Source: Undibacterium sp. CCC3.4 (lineage in GTDB: Bacteria; Pseudomonadota; Gammaproteobacteria; Burkholderiales; Burkholderiaceae_D). Taken from it: a stretch of DNA of 64,000 nucleotides. The translations under genes were made by a program, and so were the position numbers. Within the stretch, counting starts at the first letter, position 1, and every line of letters starts with the position of its first letter. The stretch lies in NCBI RefSeq assembly GCF_034347425.1, contig NZ_CP133779.1, positions 4,464,001-4,528,000 on the forward strand, written 5' to 3'. Positions 27,921 through 41,080 of the stretch are shown here, piece after piece. A model generated the notes under the pieces. That model made no database searches. It had not been told where the DNA came from and was given only the letters and a program-made list of their open reading frames with translations.

Positions 27921-29396
27921 TTACGATGCCAAGGTTTTGACGATGGCGTTCATGCAAGCAGTCATCAAACCACCCGGCATCAAGCCGAGTACCAACACTG
28001 CCAGACCATTGAGACTGAGAACCACACGCACATCGGCACTGGCTGTGATCGGGCTGGTATCGGCGGCGTCGTCAAAGTACATCAATTTAACGACACGCAG
28101 ATAATAGAAGGTACCGATGAGCGAGAACAACACGGCGAACAATGCCAGCCAGACCTGTCCACCGGCGATCACTGATTGCAGCACCGATAATTTTGCGTAG
28201 AAACCCATCAGCGGCGGAATCCCTGCCAGCGAGAACATCAGCAGCAACATGACGAAGGCAAACCATGGCGAGCGTTTGTTCAAGCCTTTCAAATCATCCA
28301 GATTTTCCGCTTCAAAACCTGCACGCGACAACAATAAGATCACGCCGAATGTACCCAAGGTACTCATTACGTAGGTGATGCTGTAAAACATAGAAGCGCT
28401 GTAGGCATCGGCTGCCAAGCTGACATTGCCTTGCGAAACACCGGTTGCCAAACCGAGCAGCATGAAACCCATCTGCGCGATGGTCGAGTAAGCGAGCATA
28501 CGTTTGAGATTGGTTTGCGCGATCGCAGTCAAGTTACCAACGGCCATAGACAGGACCGCCAACACCAGCAACATTTGCTGCCAATCAAAAGCTTGCGAAA
28601 ACAAACCCTCCACCAAGAAGCGGAAAGTAATCGCGAACGCGGCCAGTTTCGGCGCACTGCCTAGCAGCAGAGTAACAGCGGTCGGCGAGCCTTGATAGAC
28701 GTCCGGTACCCACATATGGAAAGGCACGACACCGAGCTTGAACGCCAAACCAGCGACCAAGAACACCAAACCGAACACCAAAATCGTTTTATTCGCAACC
28801 GGTGAAGCTGCAACGCGCGCGACCTCCGACAATTCCAAAGAACCAGTGGCACCGTACAACATGGAAATACCGTACAACATGAAGCCGGAAGCCAAGGCAC
28901 CGAGAATGAAATACTTCATCGCCGCTTCAGTCGAGACCGTGTGTTCACGACGCAGCGCCACCAAGGCATACAAGGACAAGGACATCATTTCCAAGCCGAG
29001 GTAAATGATGAGGAAGTTGTTACCTGAGATCATCAGCATTTGGCCGAGCAGCGAGAACAATGCCAGCACATAAAATTCGCCACCAAGCTTGCCGGTGGTG
29101 ATGCCGCGATCGGCCACATACTGGCGCGAGTACACCAGCGTGACGCCGATTGCCAGATAAGAAAACAGTTTGAGCAAGGTCGCCATCGGATCGGAGACGA
29201 ACATGCTGTTGCTGACGTAAGTAGAACCTTCCGTATTGGCTGTTGCCAGCGTCAAACCGGCGCATCCGAACAGCGTCAGTATGCTGAGCACGTAAGTCAG
29301 ATTACGTTTGCTGTCGGCTAAGAACATATCGATGAGCAGAATTGCGCAAGTCGCCAGCAGCAAGAATATTTCAGGATAAAGTGGTATGAAGTTCAT
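27921..29396 (-). CDS. nuoN: NADH-quinone oxidoreductase subunit N
   Basis: A 491-residue antiporter-like membrane subunit with about 14 helices. The proton-channel lysines/glutamates lie in [36 protein letters not shown] and [16 protein letters not shown]. It is one of the three proton-pumping modules of complex I (with L and M). It follows nuoM by 17 bases. Confidence 0.97.
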   Translation of the reverse strand: MNFIPLYPEIFLLLATCAILLIDMFLADSKRNLTYVLSILTLFGCAGLTLATANTEGSTYVSNSMFVSDPMATLLKLFSYLAIGVTLVYSRQYVADRGITTGKLGGEFYVLALFSLLGQMLMISGNNFLIIYLGLEMMSLSLYALVALRREHTVSTEAAMKYFILGALASGFMLYGISMLYGATGSLELSEVARVAASPVANKTILVFGLVFLVAGLAFKLGVVPFHMWVPDVYQGSPTAVTLLLGSAPKLAAFAITFRFLVEGLFSQAFDWQQMLLVLAVLSMAVGNLTAIAQTNLKRMLAYSTIAQMGFMLLGLATGVSQGNVSLAADAYSASMFYSITYVMSTLGTFGVILLLSRAGFEAENLDDLKGLNKRSPWFAFVMLLLMFSLAGIPPLMGFYAKLSVLQSVIAGGQVWLALFAVLFSLIGTFYYLRVVKLMYFDDAADTSPITASADVRVVLSLNGLAVLVLGLMPGGLMTACMNAIVKTLAS

Positions 29397-29413
29397 ATTA
29401 TTCAGTTCTACTA

Positions 29414-30907
29414 TCAGAGCGGTAACTTGGAAGTCGCCACATGCTTCAACAGATCAGTCACGCTGACCTGCATGGCATCGGTAAATGGCGCTGGGTACAG
29501 ACCCATTGCAATGACCGCAATTGCCAGCACGCCGAGCATGAAAAACTCGCGTTTATTGATATCGCTCAGATGTGCCACATGGTCGTTGGTTATGGTACCG
29601 AACACGACGCGCTTGACCATCCACAAAGAATACGCTGCGCCTAAAATCAAGGCAGTCGCTGCCAGCATACCGATCCAGAAATTGAACTGTACCGCACCGA
29701 GTATCACCATGAATTCGCCGACGAAACCGGAAGTCGCTGGCAAACCGCAGTTAGCCATGGAAAACAAGACAAATAAGGCAGCAAATTTCGGCATTCTGTT
29801 AACCACGCCGCCGTAGTCGACGATTTGACGTGAGTGCACGCGGTCATACAAGACACCGATACACAGGAACATGGCGGCAGAGATGAAACCATGCGAAATC
29901 ATTTGTACGATCGCGCCCTGCACCGACATGTCATTAAACATGAAGAAACCGAGTGTGACGAAGCCCATGTGCGCAATCGATGAATACGCCACCAATTTTT
30001 TCATGTCGGCTTGTACCAAGGCGACCAGACCGATGTAAATCACGGCAATCAGCGAGAGCGTGATCATGAAGCCGGCCATATAATGGCTGGCGTCCGGTGC
30101 GATCGGCAAAGAGAAGCGCAAGAAACCGTAAGCACCGAGCTTGAGCATGATGGCGGCCAAGACGACTGAACCACCGGTCGGTGCTTCCACGTGGGCATCC
30201 GGCAGCCAAGTATGCACTGGCCACATCGGTACTTTCACGGCGAAGGCCATGAGGAAAGCGCAGAACAGCATGATCTGGGTCGACAGCGGCAAAGGCAAAG
30301 CATGCCAAGCCAGAATATCGAAAGAATGGCCGGCTTTGATGTAGAGATAGATAATCGCTACCAAGGTCAATAAAGAACCGAGCAAGGTGTAGAGGAAGAA
30401 CTTGAACGCTGCATACACGCGGTTCGGACCACCCCAGACGCCGACGATGATGTACATCGGGATCAGTGTCGCTTCAAAGAAGACATAGAACAGCATGCCA
30501 TCGGTGGCGCAGAACACGCCTATCATCAAGCCCGACAAGATCAGGAAAGCCCCCATGTATTGGGCCACCTGCTTTTCCACGACTTCCCAAGCGGCGATGA
30601 CGACGATAACGGTGATAAACGCCGTCAGCGGAATCAGCCAGAGCGAGATACCGTCGATACCGAGCGCATAAAAAATGTTGAATTTCTCTACCCACGAGAA
30701 TTTTTCAACGAATTGCATGCCATGGGCACTGTTATTGAAACCGGAGATCAGCGGCAGCGTGACCAGAAAGCTCGCCAGCGAGCCGATCAAGGCCACGCCG
30801 CGCACTATTCCAGGATGGCTGTCGCGGCCGAATGCCAGGACAAAAATACCGAACGCGATCGGACACCAAATCGCCAGGCTGAGTAAGGAGGAAGTTGACT
30901 GCATCAT
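29414..30907 (-). CDS. nuoM: NADH-quinone oxidoreductase subunit M
   Basis: A 497-residue proton-translocating membrane subunit. The family signatures [38 protein letters not shown] and [20 protein letters not shown], including the channel glutamate and lysines, are present. It lies 26 bases after nuoL. Confidence 0.97.
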   Translation of the reverse strand: MMQSTSSLLSLAIWCPIAFGIFVLAFGRDSHPGIVRGVALIGSLASFLVTLPLISGFNNSAHGMQFVEKFSWVEKFNIFYALGIDGISLWLIPLTAFITVIVVIAAWEVVEKQVAQYMGAFLILSGLMIGVFCATDGMLFYVFFEATLIPMYIIVGVWGGPNRVYAAFKFFLYTLLGSLLTLVAIIYLYIKAGHSFDILAWHALPLPLSTQIMLFCAFLMAFAVKVPMWPVHTWLPDAHVEAPTGGSVVLAAIMLKLGAYGFLRFSLPIAPDASHYMAGFMITLSLIAVIYIGLVALVQADMKKLVAYSSIAHMGFVTLGFFMFNDMSVQGAIVQMISHGFISAAMFLCIGVLYDRVHSRQIVDYGGVVNRMPKFAALFVLFSMANCGLPATSGFVGEFMVILGAVQFNFWIGMLAATALILGAAYSLWMVKRVVFGTITNDHVAHLSDINKREFFMLGVLAIAVIAMGLYPAPFTDAMQVSVTDLLKHVATSKLPL

Positions 30908-30933
30908 GATTATATTTTTATAGCCGAGGTCAC

Positions 30934-33042
30934 TTATTTAGCAAACGGGAATGGCATGAAGTACACAAGGAACCCCAACACGCCCAAAATCATTACAAAA
31001 GCATAGTGATAGATATAACCACTTTGGAACAAGCGAATCACACGTGAAATCGCTCCGACCAATTTTGCGCTGCCATTGACGACGAATCCATCGATCAAGG
31101 CTTTGTCGCCGATATTCCAAAGACCACCGCCAAGCAGGCGAGCACCGCCGGCAAATACGATTTCATTGAAACGATCGAGGTAATATTTATTCTCGAGCAA
31201 AGTGTAAATCGCACCGGCATGCTTCTTGATCGCCGTTGGTATCGCCGGTTTGACCATGTAGAAGTAATACGAACTGGCCACACCTGCCACTGCCAACCAA
31301 AACGGCAGACTGGACAAGGCATGAATTGCCATACCGATCGGCGAATGGAATTCGTGTTTCAACTCTTCCATCGCTTGATGCGCTTCATTGACGGCGATGA
31401 CATTGGTGAAAAAGCTGCCGAACAACATCGGTTCGATCGCGAAGAAACCGATGATCACCGAAGGAATCGCCAGCATCACCAGCGGGAACCACACCACGAA
31501 TGGTGATTCATGCGGTTTTTGACCTGGTGCCAAACCGTGGTGTTCATCGTGCGCGGCATGATCGTCGTGCGCATCATGGCCATGGGCATCGTGTTTGGCG
31601 TGCGCATCGTGCTTAGCGGCGGCCTTGACATCGTGCTTGGCCTCATGGGCATGGGCATGACCGAAGTTTTCTTTGCCATGGAAGACTAAGAAATACATAC
31701 GGAACGAATAGAAGGCGGTGACGAACACACCGGCGAGCGTGGCGAATTGCGCAAAACCAGCACCCGGCAAATGCGAAGCTTGCACCGCTTCGATGATGCT
31801 GTCTTTCGAATAGAAACCCGAGAAAAACGGCGTGCCTATCAGTGCCAGCGAACCGAGCAAAGAAGTGATCCAGGTGATCGGCATATATTTACGCAAACCA
31901 CCCATGTTGCGGATGTCTTGATCATGGTGCATACCGATGATGACCGAACCGGCCGCCAAGAACAGCAAGGCCTTGAAAAACGCATGGGTCATCAAATGGA
32001 ATACCGCAACCGAGTAAGCCGACGCACCGAGCGCGACCGTCATGTAACCGAGTTGCGAGAGTGTGGAGTAGGCGACGACGCGTTTGATATCGTTTTGTAT
32101 GATGCCGAGGAAACCCATGAACAGCGCGGTGATCGAACCGATCACCAAGATGAACGACAAGGCAGTGTCAGACAATTCAAACAGCGGCGACATGCGAGAA
32201 ACCATGAAGATACCTGCCGTCACCATGGTGGCGGCATGAATCAGCGCAGAAATCGGGGTCGGACCTTCCATCGAATCAGGCAACCAGACGTGCAGCGGGA
32301 ATTGCGCCGACTTACCCATCGCACCGATGAACAGGCAGATACAAGCGACGGTAATGAGCATCCAGTTAGTACCTGGCAACAGCAGCTTGGCCAATTCTTC
32401 TTTTTTGGCAAATACTTCCGCGTAATCCATCGAACCGGCATAAGCCAAGATCAAACCGATGCCGAGGATGAAACCAAAATCGCCGACGCGGTTAACCAAG
32501 AAAGCTTTCATATTGGCGTAAATCGCGGTCGGCTTGGTATACCAAAAACCGATCAGCAAATACGAGACCAAACCAACCGCTTCCCAGCCGAAAAACAATT
32601 GCAGGAAGTTGTTGCTCATGACCAGCATCAGCATCGAGAACGTAAACAGCGAAATATACGAGAAGAAGCGGTTGTAACCTTCATCTTCGGCCATATAACC
32701 GATAGTGTAAATATGCACCATCAAGGAGACGAAAGTGACGACACACATCATCATCGCGGTCAGATTATCGACCAGAAAGCCGACTTCGAGTTTCAGGCCG
32801 GCTACTTGCATCCACTGATACAAGCTGGCGTTGTAGACCGGCGCACCATTCTGCAGGTCACTGAGCGTCATGCAGGAAATGATGAAGGCGATGAGTACGC
32901 CTAATATCGTCGCCGTATGCGAGACTTTACGTCCGACCAGGTTGCCGAAAAACTTGGTGCCCAGTAAACCGGCAATGACAGAGCCTGCCAGTGGCGCCAG
33001 AGGTACCGCCAATAATAGTTGTGGGTTAAGTTGCCCCGCCAT
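30934..33042 (-). CDS. nuoL: NADH-quinone oxidoreductase subunit L, His-rich loop
   Basis: A 702-residue distal proton-pumping subunit with the C-terminal lateral helix. Signatures: FFGWEAVGLVSYLLIGFWY, KSAQFPLHVWLPDSMEGPTP and DIKRVVAYSTLSQLGYMTVA. Between helices, residues about 454-507 form a hydrophilic insertion with about 16 histidines, many in HDAH/HAH repeats. His-rich loops here occur in some related bacteria but the length and regularity are notable. Start ATG at 33042. Confidence 0.97.
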   Translation of the reverse strand: MAGQLNPQLLLAVPLAPLAGSVIAGLLGTKFFGNLVGRKVSHTATILGVLIAFIISCMTLSDLQNGAPVYNASLYQWMQVAGLKLEVGFLVDNLTAMMMCVVTFVSLMVHIYTIGYMAEDEGYNRFFSYISLFTFSMLMLVMSNNFLQLFFGWEAVGLVSYLLIGFWYTKPTAIYANMKAFLVNRVGDFGFILGIGLILAYAGSMDYAEVFAKKEELAKLLLPGTNWMLITVACICLFIGAMGKSAQFPLHVWLPDSMEGPTPISALIHAATMVTAGIFMVSRMSPLFELSDTALSFILVIGSITALFMGFLGIIQNDIKRVVAYSTLSQLGYMTVALGASAYSVAVFHLMTHAFFKALLFLAAGSVIIGMHHDQDIRNMGGLRKYMPITWITSLLGSLALIGTPFFSGFYSKDSIIEAVQASHLPGAGFAQFATLAGVFVTAFYSFRMYFLVFHGKENFGHAHAHEAKHDVKAAAKHDAHAKHDAHGHDAHDDHAAHDEHHGLAPGQKPHESPFVVWFPLVMLAIPSVIIGFFAIEPMLFGSFFTNVIAVNEAHQAMEELKHEFHSPIGMAIHALSSLPFWLAVAGVASSYYFYMVKPAIPTAIKKHAGAIYTLLENKYYLDRFNEIVFAGGARLLGGGLWNIGDKALIDGFVVNGSAKLVGAISRVIRLFQSGYIYHYAFVMILGVLGFLVYFMPFPFAK

Positions 33043-33148
33043 GATGACCCTTTTTGTTAGCTTGATGCTGTCAGCTTAATGCCTTGAGCTTGATACTTCT
33101 TAAATCACGAACGCATGACGCCGGCTCTTGCGAAAACCGGCGCGCGCA

Positions 33149-33460
33149 TTAACCTTTGAGTGCGTCCAGATCTTCGACATTGATGGTGTCGAGATTACGG
33201 AACAAGACCACCAGAATTGCCAAGCCGATGGCCGATTCAGCCGCTGCCACCGTCAGGATGAAGAATACGAATACCTGGCCGGCCGCATCGCCGAGATAAT
33301 GCGAAAACGCGATGAAATTGATATTCACGGCCAACAACATCAGTTCTATCGCCATCAGCAAAACGATGATGTTTTTGCGGTTGAGGAAAATACCGACGAT
33401 GGAGATGGCGAACAGTATCGCGCCGAGTATCAGGTAATGGGTCAGAGTCAAAGCCATCAT
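33149..33460 (-). CDS. nuoK: NADH-quinone oxidoreductase subunit K
   Basis: A 103-residue three-helix membrane subunit. The two conserved membrane glutamates are in [16 protein letters not shown] and [12 protein letters not shown]. Its ATG shares one base with the nuoJ stop (TGATG), so translation is coupled. Confidence 0.97.
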   Translation of the reverse strand: MMALTLTHYLILGAILFAISIVGIFLNRKNIIVLLMAIELMLLAVNINFIAFSHYLGDAAGQVFVFFILTVAAAESAIGLAILVVLFRNLDTINVEDLDALKG

Positions 33461-34089
33461 CAGCCTTCCAGTTTAGTTGTGGCAGCACGCGCGCGATCGG
33501 AATCGGCTTGCATCTTGACGATACGTACGCGATCTTTGCTCTTCACTTTGACAGCCTGTGCCGGATCGATGGCCTTGGTGTCTTTACGACGACGCAAAGT
33601 CAAGGCGACGGCTGCAACGATAGCCAGCAGCAGTATCGAAGCGGCGATTTCAAAAGCGAGCTGATAGTGCGTAAAAATCACGATACCGAGGTTTTTGGTG
33701 TTCCCAATGGTATCGGCAGCGGCCGGTACGCGATTATCAGGACGCAAGAAACCACGCCACAACACCGCCGACATTTCCAGCACCACCACCACACCGACCG
33801 TAGCCGCAAGCGGAAAGCTGCTCCAAAAACCGATGCGCAGTTTGTCGAGGTTAATGTCGAGCATCATCACCACGAACAGAAACAAGACCATGACCGCGCC
33901 AACATATACCAGCACCAGCACGATGGCGAGGAATTCTGCCTTCAACAACATCCAGATCGCCGCCGCGCTGAAAAATGACAGCACCAGAAACAAGGCGGCA
34001 TGCACAGGGTTGCGAGCAGTAATGACTTGCGTGGCCGCGAGCACGAGGATCGCGGCGAACACATAAAATAAAGCGCTAGTAAATTCCAT
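33460..34089 (-). CDS. nuoJ: NADH-quinone oxidoreductase subunit J
   Basis: A 209-residue five-helix membrane subunit starting [17 protein letters not shown], with the conserved [20 protein letters not shown] and [17 protein letters not shown] segments. The C-terminal 40 residues are a charged tail. The start at 34089 is preferred over one at 34131, which would reach into the gap before nuoI. Confidence 0.95.
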   Translation of the reverse strand: MEFTSALFYVFAAILVLAATQVITARNPVHAALFLVLSFFSAAAIWMLLKAEFLAIVLVLVYVGAVMVLFLFVVMMLDINLDKLRIGFWSSFPLAATVGVVVVLEMSAVLWRGFLRPDNRVPAAADTIGNTKNLGIVIFTHYQLAFEIAASILLLAIVAAVALTLRRRKDTKAIDPAQAVKVKSKDRVRIVKMQADSDRARAATTKLEG

Positions 34090-34105
34090 ATTGAAACCGT
34101 TCCAA

Positions 34106-34594
34106 TTAGCGGTAAGCAGCATCAGCAGCACGGGCTGCAGCGATTTGCGGTTCGTAACGATCGCCTACGGCGAGCAACATTTCTTTGGTGAAGTACAGAT
34201 CGCCGCGTTTCTCACCATGATACTCGAGCACATGGGTTTCAACGATGGAATCGACCGGGCAAGACTCTTCGCAAAAGCCGCAGAAAATGCACTTGGTCAG
34301 ATCGATATCGTAGCGCGTGGTACGGCGGCTACCGTCTTCGCGCTGCTCGGATTCGATCGTGATCGCCATGGCCGGGCACACAGCTTCGCACAATTTACAG
34401 GCGATGCAACGTTCTTCGCCATTCGGGTAACGGCGCAGCGCATGCAAGCCACGGAACCGCGGCGACTGCGGTGTTTTTTCTTCTGGGAACTGGACAGTGA
34501 TTTTGCGGGCAAACATGTAGCGACCGGTCAGAGCCAGCCCCTTGAGCAGTTCGCGCAGCATCAGGCTGCCAAAAAAATCCTTGATTGCTTCCAT
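34106..34594 (-). CDS. nuoI: NADH-quinone oxidoreductase subunit I
   Basis: A 162-residue 8Fe ferredoxin-like subunit carrying clusters N6a and N6b: [16 protein letters not shown] and [16 protein letters not shown]. It links the peripheral arm to the membrane arm of complex I. It lies 12 bases after nuoH. Confidence 0.97.
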   Translation of the reverse strand: MEAIKDFFGSLMLRELLKGLALTGRYMFARKITVQFPEEKTPQSPRFRGLHALRRYPNGEERCIACKLCEAVCPAMAITIESEQREDGSRRTTRYDIDLTKCIFCGFCEESCPVDSIVETHVLEYHGEKRGDLYFTKEMLLAVGDRYEPQIAAARAADAAYR

Positions 34595-34606
34595 TTTTCT
34601 AGCCTC

Positions 34607-35677
34607 TTACTTCCAAATATTCCAGGAGGTTTGCATCCATGCGGCGACGAACACCAGATACACCAAAGTCAACGGGATGAACACTTTCCAACCCAGACGC
34701 ATGATCTGGTCATAGCGATAGCGTGGGAACGAAGCACGCGCCCAGATGAACAGCGATACCACCACAAAGGTTTTCATACCCAGCCAGATCCAGCCTGGTA
34801 CCCAATTGAAGACAATCGAGTCGAGCGGTGCGGCCCAACCGCCAAGGAACATCAGGGATGCCATGGCCGAGATCAGTATCATATTGGCGTATTCGGCCAA
34901 GAAAAACATCGCGAACGACATACCCGAGTATTCGACCATATGACCGGCGACAATTTCTGACTCACCTTCGACGACGTCGAATGGATGGCGATTGGTTTCA
35001 GCGATGCCGGAAATAACGTAGATCACAAACACCGGCAACAATGGCAACCAATTCCATGACAGGAAATTGAGGCCCATGCTGGCGAAGCGGCCATGCGTCT
35101 GGGAGTTGACGATATCGGTCATGTTCAAACTGCCTGACACCATCAGCACGATGACGAGCACGAAGCCCATCGCGATTTCATACGACACCATTTGTGCCGA
35201 GGCGCGCATGGCACCGAGGAAGGCGTATTTCGAGTTCGAGGCCCAGCCGGCGATGATGATGCCGTACACTTCCATGGAAGTGATCGCCATGATCAGCAAC
35301 AAACCGGCATTCACATTCGCCAGTACCGTTTCCGGGCCGAACGGGATCACCGCCCATGCAGCCAGAGCCGGCATGATGGTCATCACCGGAGCGATAATGA
35401 AGAGCACCTTATTGGCTTTGGCCGGAACGATGATTTCCTTGAGCAAGAGCTTCAAGGCGTCAGCGATAGGTTGCAGCAGACCGGCTGGACCGACGCGGTT
35501 AGGGCCGAGGCGGATGTGCATCCAGCCTATCATCTTGCGTTCCCATAAAGTCAGATACGCTACACAGCCCATGATAGGCAAGGTGATGCAAATGATCTTC
35601 ACCAGCGTCCAAACCAACGGCCAAACGTAACCGAACAAGTGTTGACCGAAGTCTTGTATCGTCAGCAGCAAACTCAT
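34607..35677 (-). CDS. nuoH: NADH-quinone oxidoreductase subunit H
   Basis: A 356-residue eight-helix membrane subunit that forms the quinone-binding chamber. Motifs: [40 protein letters not shown] and the acidic loop [20 protein letters not shown]. The ATG overlaps the nuoG stop (TAATG). Confidence 0.97.
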   Translation of the reverse strand: MSLLLTIQDFGQHLFGYVWPLVWTLVKIICITLPIMGCVAYLTLWERKMIGWMHIRLGPNRVGPAGLLQPIADALKLLLKEIIVPAKANKVLFIIAPVMTIMPALAAWAVIPFGPETVLANVNAGLLLIMAITSMEVYGIIIAGWASNSKYAFLGAMRASAQMVSYEIAMGFVLVIVLMVSGSLNMTDIVNSQTHGRFASMGLNFLSWNWLPLLPVFVIYVISGIAETNRHPFDVVEGESEIVAGHMVEYSGMSFAMFFLAEYANMILISAMASLMFLGGWAAPLDSIVFNWVPGWIWLGMKTFVVVSLFIWARASFPRYRYDQIMRLGWKVFIPLTLVYLVFVAAWMQTSWNIWK

Positions 35678-37977
35678 TATGCACGCTCCACGGAGATGGT
35701 ACCGAACAAACCGTCGAGATTGGCGCTGCGCTCAAGGCCGGCGGCGAGTCGGACAACCTGATCCGGCAAGCCGGCATCGATATGAACATTGAGCAAAATC
35801 GCCGCACCTTTACTGAATTTAAGCATATCGCCTTCGACCACACCAAGTTGCGTCGCCAAAGCGCTGCTGATGGCGGCGATCGGGGCGCGCGCATCGGCAG
35901 TTTTCTGCAAAGATTCGGCACGGCGTACCACGCCGTCGGTCGCGTAGATCGCCACATTACTGAGGCGTTCCAGACCGGCCACCGCAGCAGTCGGCACACT
36001 CGGTGCGAGACCGGCACGATTATTCAAGCGTGCGCTCAGTTCGCCTTGCGCCAAAATGGCGTCGCGTACTGCTTCTGAGGTATCGAAATCAAACTCAGCC
36101 AAGCCGAGCAAATTACCGAGTACGCGCAAGACTTTCCAAGCCGGGCGAGTATCACCGAGCGGTTTGACGACACCGTGGAAACTCTGGGCGCGGCCTTCGC
36201 AATTGACGAAGGTACCCGAAGTTTCAGTCGATGGCGCAACCGGCAGCAAGACGTCGGCATAATCCATGCCGTGCTTGAACGGCGACAGCACTACCACCAT
36301 CTCGGCCTGTGCCAAGGCGGCTTTGGCTTGCAGCGGATAAGCGCTGTCGAGAGTCGGTTCGGCATGCAATACCAGATAGGCCTTTTTCGGCGCAGTAAAT
36401 GCCGCTTCCGTGCCACCGGCGGCGTTGGCCAGATAGCCACCGACGCTGTTCGCTGCTTCACCGAGGTAGCCGAAGCTGGCTTCAGTTTGACTCGCAATCC
36501 ATTCAGCCAAGGCATGTAATTGCGCCGCTTGCGGATGGTGTGCCGCCGTGGTGCCGAGGAAGACACCGGCTTTACCGGCGATCAGGCTGTCAGCAATTTT
36601 GTCGGCTACAGCACCGGCAGTGATCGCTGCAAAACCGGCCGGAACCGCCACTTGTTTTTTCTGTGCCACAGCGACCGCAACTTCTGCTAAAAAGGCAGTC
36701 CATTGCGATGGTGCGACGATGGCTTTGTTAGCCAATTTGATCAACAGTTCATCGTCACTCGCATGCAGGATGCTGAGCTTGCTGCCCATTTTGACCGAAG
36801 CGCGCAAACGCGCCGCCAACAAAGGATGATCTTTGCGTAAGAAGGAACCGATGACGAAGACATTTTTCAATTGCGCGAATTCGGCAATCGAGGTGCCCAG
36901 CCAAGGGGTGACTTGCGGGTTCAAAGAAAAATCAGATTGACGCAGACGGAAATCGACGGCGCTTGAACCGAGACCGCGCACGACGCGCTGCAACAAGGAC
37001 AATTCTTCCAAGGTAGCATGTGGCGCGGCGACTGCGGCAATCGCGTCGGCACCGTGTTCGTGCTTGACGTTACGCAGACCATGGGCGACGTATTCGAGCG
37101 CGGTTTGCCAGTCAGTTTCCTGCCATTGACCGCCCTGCTTGATCATCGGCTTGGTCAAACGCTCGGCGCTGTTCAAGCCTTCGTAAGCGAAACGATCTTT
37201 ATCGGAAATCCAGCATTCATTGACGTCGTCGTTTTCCAACGGCACCACGCGCATGACTTTATTATTCTTGACTTGCACGATCAGATTCGAACCGAGACCG
37301 TCATGGGCGCTGACCGATTTACGGCGCGACAATTCCCAAGTACGAGCCGAATAACGGAAAGGCTTGGATGTCAATGCGCCGACCGGACAGAGGTCGATCA
37401 TATTGCCGGACAATTCGGAGTCGACGGTTTTACCGACGAAGGAAGTGATTTCCGAATGTTCGCCACGATTGAGCATGCCCAATTCCATCACACCGGCGAT
37501 TTCTTGACCGAAGCGTACGCAGCGCGTGCAGTGGATGCAACGGCTCATTTCTTCCATCGATACCAGCGGACCGACATCTTTATGGAACACCACGCGTTTT
37601 TCTTCTTCGTAACGCGAACTGACACCGCCGTAACCGACCGCCAGATCTTGCAACTGACATTCGCCACCCTGATCGCAGATCGGGCAGTCGAGTGGATGGT
37701 TGATGAGCAGGAATTCCATCACTGCTTTTTGCGCCTTGACCGCTTTATCGCTGTTCGAGCGAACGATCATGCCAGCCGTTACCGGAGTGGCGCAGGCAGG
37801 CAAAGGCTTCGGTGCTTTTTCAACCTCGACCAGACACATGCGGCAGTTGGCCGCAATGGATAATTTTTTGTGGTAGCAAAAATGGGGGATGTATGTGCCA
37901 AGTTTATTGGCCGCATCCATCACCATACTGCCCTCTTGGACTTCGACTTTTTTGCCGTCTATTTCGATTTCAACCAT
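35677..37977 (-). CDS. nuoG: NADH-quinone oxidoreductase subunit G
   Basis: A 766-residue iron-sulfur subunit. The N-terminal 2Fe-2S ferredoxin domain ([21 protein letters not shown]-terminal Cys at CATPV), the His-ligated cluster region with [14 protein letters not shown], the 4Fe-4S site [16 protein letters not shown] and a molybdopterin-oxidoreductase-like C-terminal domain without cofactor are visible. Coupled to nuoH by TAATG. Confidence 0.97.
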   Translation of the reverse strand: MVEIEIDGKKVEVQEGSMVMDAANKLGTYIPHFCYHKKLSIAANCRMCLVEVEKAPKPLPACATPVTAGMIVRSNSDKAVKAQKAVMEFLLINHPLDCPICDQGGECQLQDLAVGYGGVSSRYEEEKRVVFHKDVGPLVSMEEMSRCIHCTRCVRFGQEIAGVMELGMLNRGEHSEITSFVGKTVDSELSGNMIDLCPVGALTSKPFRYSARTWELSRRKSVSAHDGLGSNLIVQVKNNKVMRVVPLENDDVNECWISDKDRFAYEGLNSAERLTKPMIKQGGQWQETDWQTALEYVAHGLRNVKHEHGADAIAAVAAPHATLEELSLLQRVVRGLGSSAVDFRLRQSDFSLNPQVTPWLGTSIAEFAQLKNVFVIGSFLRKDHPLLAARLRASVKMGSKLSILHASDDELLIKLANKAIVAPSQWTAFLAEVAVAVAQKKQVAVPAGFAAITAGAVADKIADSLIAGKAGVFLGTTAAHHPQAAQLHALAEWIASQTEASFGYLGEAANSVGGYLANAAGGTEAAFTAPKKAYLVLHAEPTLDSAYPLQAKAALAQAEMVVVLSPFKHGMDYADVLLPVAPSTETSGTFVNCEGRAQSFHGVVKPLGDTRPAWKVLRVLGNLLGLAEFDFDTSEAVRDAILAQGELSARLNNRAGLAPSVPTAAVAGLERLSNVAIYATDGVVRRAESLQKTADARAPIAAISSALATQLGVVEGDMLKFSKGAAILLNVHIDAGLPDQVVRLAAGLERSANLDGLFGTISVERA

Positions 37978-38009
37978 GGTCTACTCTGTGTGTGCTAACC
38001 GAAGCTGGC

Positions 38010-39305
38010 TTACATGTAAGTGGGAACCAAGCAATGCTTATGCTCGATGTGATATTCAAATTCCTCGCGGAAATTCTTGATAAAAGCGCGTACTGGCATC
38101 GCTGCAGCATCACCGAGGGCGCAAATTGTCTTGCCCTGTATGTTGTCTGCGATCGAATTGAGCATATCGAGATCTTCCGGACGACCTTGACCGTGTTCGA
38201 TTCTGTGAACCAAACGATAAAGCCAACCTGTACCTTCACGGCACGGCGTACATTGACCGCAGGATTCTTCAAAATAGAAGTAAGACAAACGTAACAAGGA
38301 TTTGACCATGCAGCGCGTCTCGTCCATCACAATTACCGCGCCCGAGCCGAGCATAGAGCCGGCCTTGGCGATGGAATCGTAATCCATGTCGGTGGCCATC
38401 ATGACCTCACCGGTCAAGACCGGCATCGATGATCCACCTGGAATGACGGCTTTGATTTTTTTACCATCGCGCATGCCGCCGGCAAGTTCCAACAGCGTGG
38501 CAAACGGCGTACCCATTGGCACTTCGTAATTACCCGGCTTGGCGACATCGCCCGACATCGAGAAAATCTTGGTGCCACCGTTATTCGGCTTACCGATGGC
38601 AGCGTATTTTTCACCACCCATCGCCAGCACAAACGGCACGGCAGCGAAGGTTTCGGTATTGTTAATCGTGGTCGGCTTACCATACAGGCCGAAGCTGGCC
38701 GGGAATGGCGGCTTGAAGCGCGGTTGACCTTTTTTGCCTTCCAAAGATTCCAGCAAAGCCGTTTCTTCGCCGCAGATGTAGGCACCGTAACCGTGGAAAG
38801 CATGCAGTTGGAAGGAAAATTCCGAACCGGCGATGCGATCGCCGAGCATGCCGGCGGCGCGCGCTTCTTCGAGCGCTTCTTCGAAACGATCGTAGTCGGC
38901 GAAAATTTCACCGTGAATATAGTTGTAGCCGACCGTGATACCCATGGCGTAAGCGCCGATGGCCATACCTTCGATCAAAGCATGCGGGTTGTAGCGAATG
39001 ATGTCGCGGTCTTTGAATGTACCCGGCTCGCCTTCGTCGGTATTACAGACCAGATATTTTTGGCCCGGAAATTGACGCGGCATGAAACTCCACTTCAAAC
39101 CGGTAGGAAAACCGGCACCGCCGCGACCGCGCAGCGAAGACGCTTTAAGTTCGGCGATGACTTGTTCCGGCGTGATTTTTTCCGACAAAATACGTTTGAG
39201 CGAAGCGTAACCACCGCGCGCGACATAGTCTTCCAGATGCCAGTTTTTTCCATCAAGGCCAGCCAAGATCAAAGGCTGAATATGGCGATTATGCAGACTC
39301 GTCAT
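38010..39305 (-). CDS. nuoF: NADH-quinone oxidoreductase subunit F
   Basis: A 431-residue NADH-binding and FMN subunit. [17 protein letters not shown] binds [21 protein letters not shown] follows, and [18 protein letters not shown] ligates cluster N3. It oxidises NADH at the tip of complex I. Its start shares one base with the nuoE stop. Confidence 0.97.
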   Translation of the reverse strand: MTSLHNRHIQPLILAGLDGKNWHLEDYVARGGYASLKRILSEKITPEQVIAELKASSLRGRGGAGFPTGLKWSFMPRQFPGQKYLVCNTDEGEPGTFKDRDIIRYNPHALIEGMAIGAYAMGITVGYNYIHGEIFADYDRFEEALEEARAAGMLGDRIAGSEFSFQLHAFHGYGAYICGEETALLESLEGKKGQPRFKPPFPASFGLYGKPTTINNTETFAAVPFVLAMGGEKYAAIGKPNNGGTKIFSMSGDVAKPGNYEVPMGTPFATLLELAGGMRDGKKIKAVIPGGSSMPVLTGEVMMATDMDYDSIAKAGSMLGSGAVIVMDETRCMVKSLLRLSYFYFEESCGQCTPCREGTGWLYRLVHRIEHGQGRPEDLDMLNSIADNIQGKTICALGDAAAMPVRAFIKNFREEFEYHIEHKHCLVPTYM

Positions 39306-39805
39306 TATTTACCCGCTTCTTTCAATTCAGTGACCAGGCCATCGATTTTTTCATTCGACATCCAGCTGCACATGCGTTTATTGTTGACCAACATGACCGG
39401 CGCATCGCCGCACGCGCCCATACACTCACCTTCGACCAGCGTGAACTGGCCATCGGCCGTGGTTTCGCGGTAATCGATACCGAGCTTTTGTTTCAGGTAG
39501 TGCGCAGCGCGCTCCCCACCCGACAAAGCGCACGGCAAATTGGTGCAGACCGAAATCTTGAATTTGCCGACCGGTTTGGTATTGTACATATTGTAAAACG
39601 TCGCTACTTCCTGCACTGCAACAGCGGGCATGCCGATGTAATCAGCCAGAGTTTGCAAGATTTCCGGTGGCAACCAGCCGGTTTCATCTTGCGCAATAGC
39701 CAAAGCGGCCATCACAGCAGATTGCCGCTGGTCAGCCGGAAACTTCGCGAGTTCGCGATCAATTTTTTTAAATGCCTGCTCGGATAACACCATAGCTCGC
39801 CTCAA
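39305..39805 (-). CDS. nuoE: NADH-quinone oxidoreductase subunit E
   Basis: A 166-residue thioredoxin-like 2Fe-2S subunit (cluster N1a). The four cysteine ligands are in [12 protein letters not shown] and [12 protein letters not shown]. It pairs with NuoF. Confidence 0.97.
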   Translation of the reverse strand: MRRAMVLSEQAFKKIDRELAKFPADQRQSAVMAALAIAQDETGWLPPEILQTLADYIGMPAVAVQEVATFYNMYNTKPVGKFKISVCTNLPCALSGGERAAHYLKQKLGIDYRETTADGQFTLVEGECMGACGDAPVMLVNNKRMCSWMSNEKIDGLVTELKEAGK

Positions 39806-39826
39806 ATCAACGCCAAAAAGGCGTTC

Positions 39827-41080
39827 TTATCTGTCAATCTCACCAAACACAATATCTTGAGTACCGATGATCGTTACCGCATCAGCAATCATGTGACCCC
39901 TAGCCATTTCATCGAGACCCTGCAGATGCGCATAACCTGGCGCACGGATCTTCAGACGGTATGGCTTATTGGCCCCATCAGACATCAAATAAATACCAAA
40001 TTCACCCTTAGGATGCTCAACCGCCGCATACGCTTCACCAGGAGGAACATGAAAGCCTTCGGAAAAAAGTTTGAAGTGATGAATCAACTCTTCCATATTC
40101 GATTTCATATTAACACGGTGCGGCGGAGCAACTTTATGGTTCGCAGAAATCACTGGCCCTTGGTTATTACGCAACCACTCAACACATTGCTTGATGATAC
40201 GGTTCGATTCGCGCATTTCTTGCACGCGTACCAAATATCGATCGTAGCTATCGCCATTGACGCCCACAGCGATATCGAAATCAAGCAAATCGTAGACTTC
40301 ATACGGTTGTTTCTTGCGCAAATCCCACTCTATGCCGGAACCGCGCAGCATAGGACCGGTAAAGCCCATGGCCAGCGCACGCTCAGGCGAGACGACGCCG
40401 ACACCAACCAAACGCTGCTTCCAGATACGGTTATCGGTCAGCAGAGTTTCGTATTCGTCGATATATTTTGGAAAACGATTGGTGAAATCTTCGATGAAAT
40501 CGAGCAGGGAACCCTGGCGATTTTCATTGAGTTCACGCATGGCTTTGGCGTTTTTCAATGCCGATGCCGTGAATTGTGGCATTTGCTCAGGCAAATCGCG
40601 ATACACGCCGCCCGGACGATAGTAAGCAGCATGCAAACGCGCACCTGACACCGCCTCATAACAATCCATCAAATCTTCACGTTCGCGGAAGGCATACAAG
40701 AACACCGCCATCGCGCCGACGTCGAGCGCATGCGCACCGATCCACAGCAAATGGTTGAGTACGCGGGTGATTTCATCGAACATCACGCGAATGTATTGCG
40801 CGCGCATTGGCACTTCCAAACCGAGCATTTTTTCTATCGCCATCACATAGGCGTGCTCGTTGGCCATCATCGACACGTAATCGAGCCGATCCATATAGGG
40901 CACCGACTGCAGATAAGTTTTTTGCTCGGCCAATTTCTCGGTCGCGCGATGCAGCAAACCGATATGCGGATCGGCCCGCTGTATCACTTCGCCATCGAGC
41001 TCCAACACCAGACGCAATACACCATGCGCAGCCGGATGTTGCGGACCAAAGTTGAGGGTGTAATTCTTAATCTCAGCCAT
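39827..41080 (-). CDS. nuoD: NADH-quinone oxidoreductase subunit D
   Basis: A 417-residue 49-kDa-type subunit related to NiFe hydrogenase large subunits but without the metal cysteines. Conserved [20 protein letters not shown] contains the quinone-site histidine; [14 protein letters not shown] and [19 protein letters not shown] follow. It forms the quinone site with NuoB. It overlaps nuoC at TAATG. Confidence 0.97.
   Translation of the reverse strand: MAEIKNYTLNFGPQHPAAHGVLRLVLELDGEVIQRADPHIGLLHRATEKLAEQKTYLQSVPYMDRLDYVSMMANEHAYVMAIEKMLGLEVPMRAQYIRVMFDEITRVLNHLLWIGAHALDVGAMAVFLYAFREREDLMDCYEAVSGARLHAAYYRPGGVYRDLPEQMPQFTASALKNAKAMRELNENRQGSLLDFIEDFTNRFPKYIDEYETLLTDNRIWKQRLVGVGVVSPERALAMGFTGPMLRGSGIEWDLRKKQPYEVYDLLDFDIAVGVNGDSYDRYLVRVQEMRESNRIIKQCVEWLRNNQGPVISANHKVAPPHRVNMKSNMEELIHHFKLFSEGFHVPPGEAYAAVEHPKGEFGIYLMSDGANKPYRLKIRAPGYAHLQGLDEMARGHMIADAVTIIGTQDIVFGEIDR

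Noticed and set aside
31747..32904. 385-codon open frame on the plus strand inside nuoL
   Set aside because: Antisense to membrane-helix codons, giving a charge-rich translation typical of such shadows.
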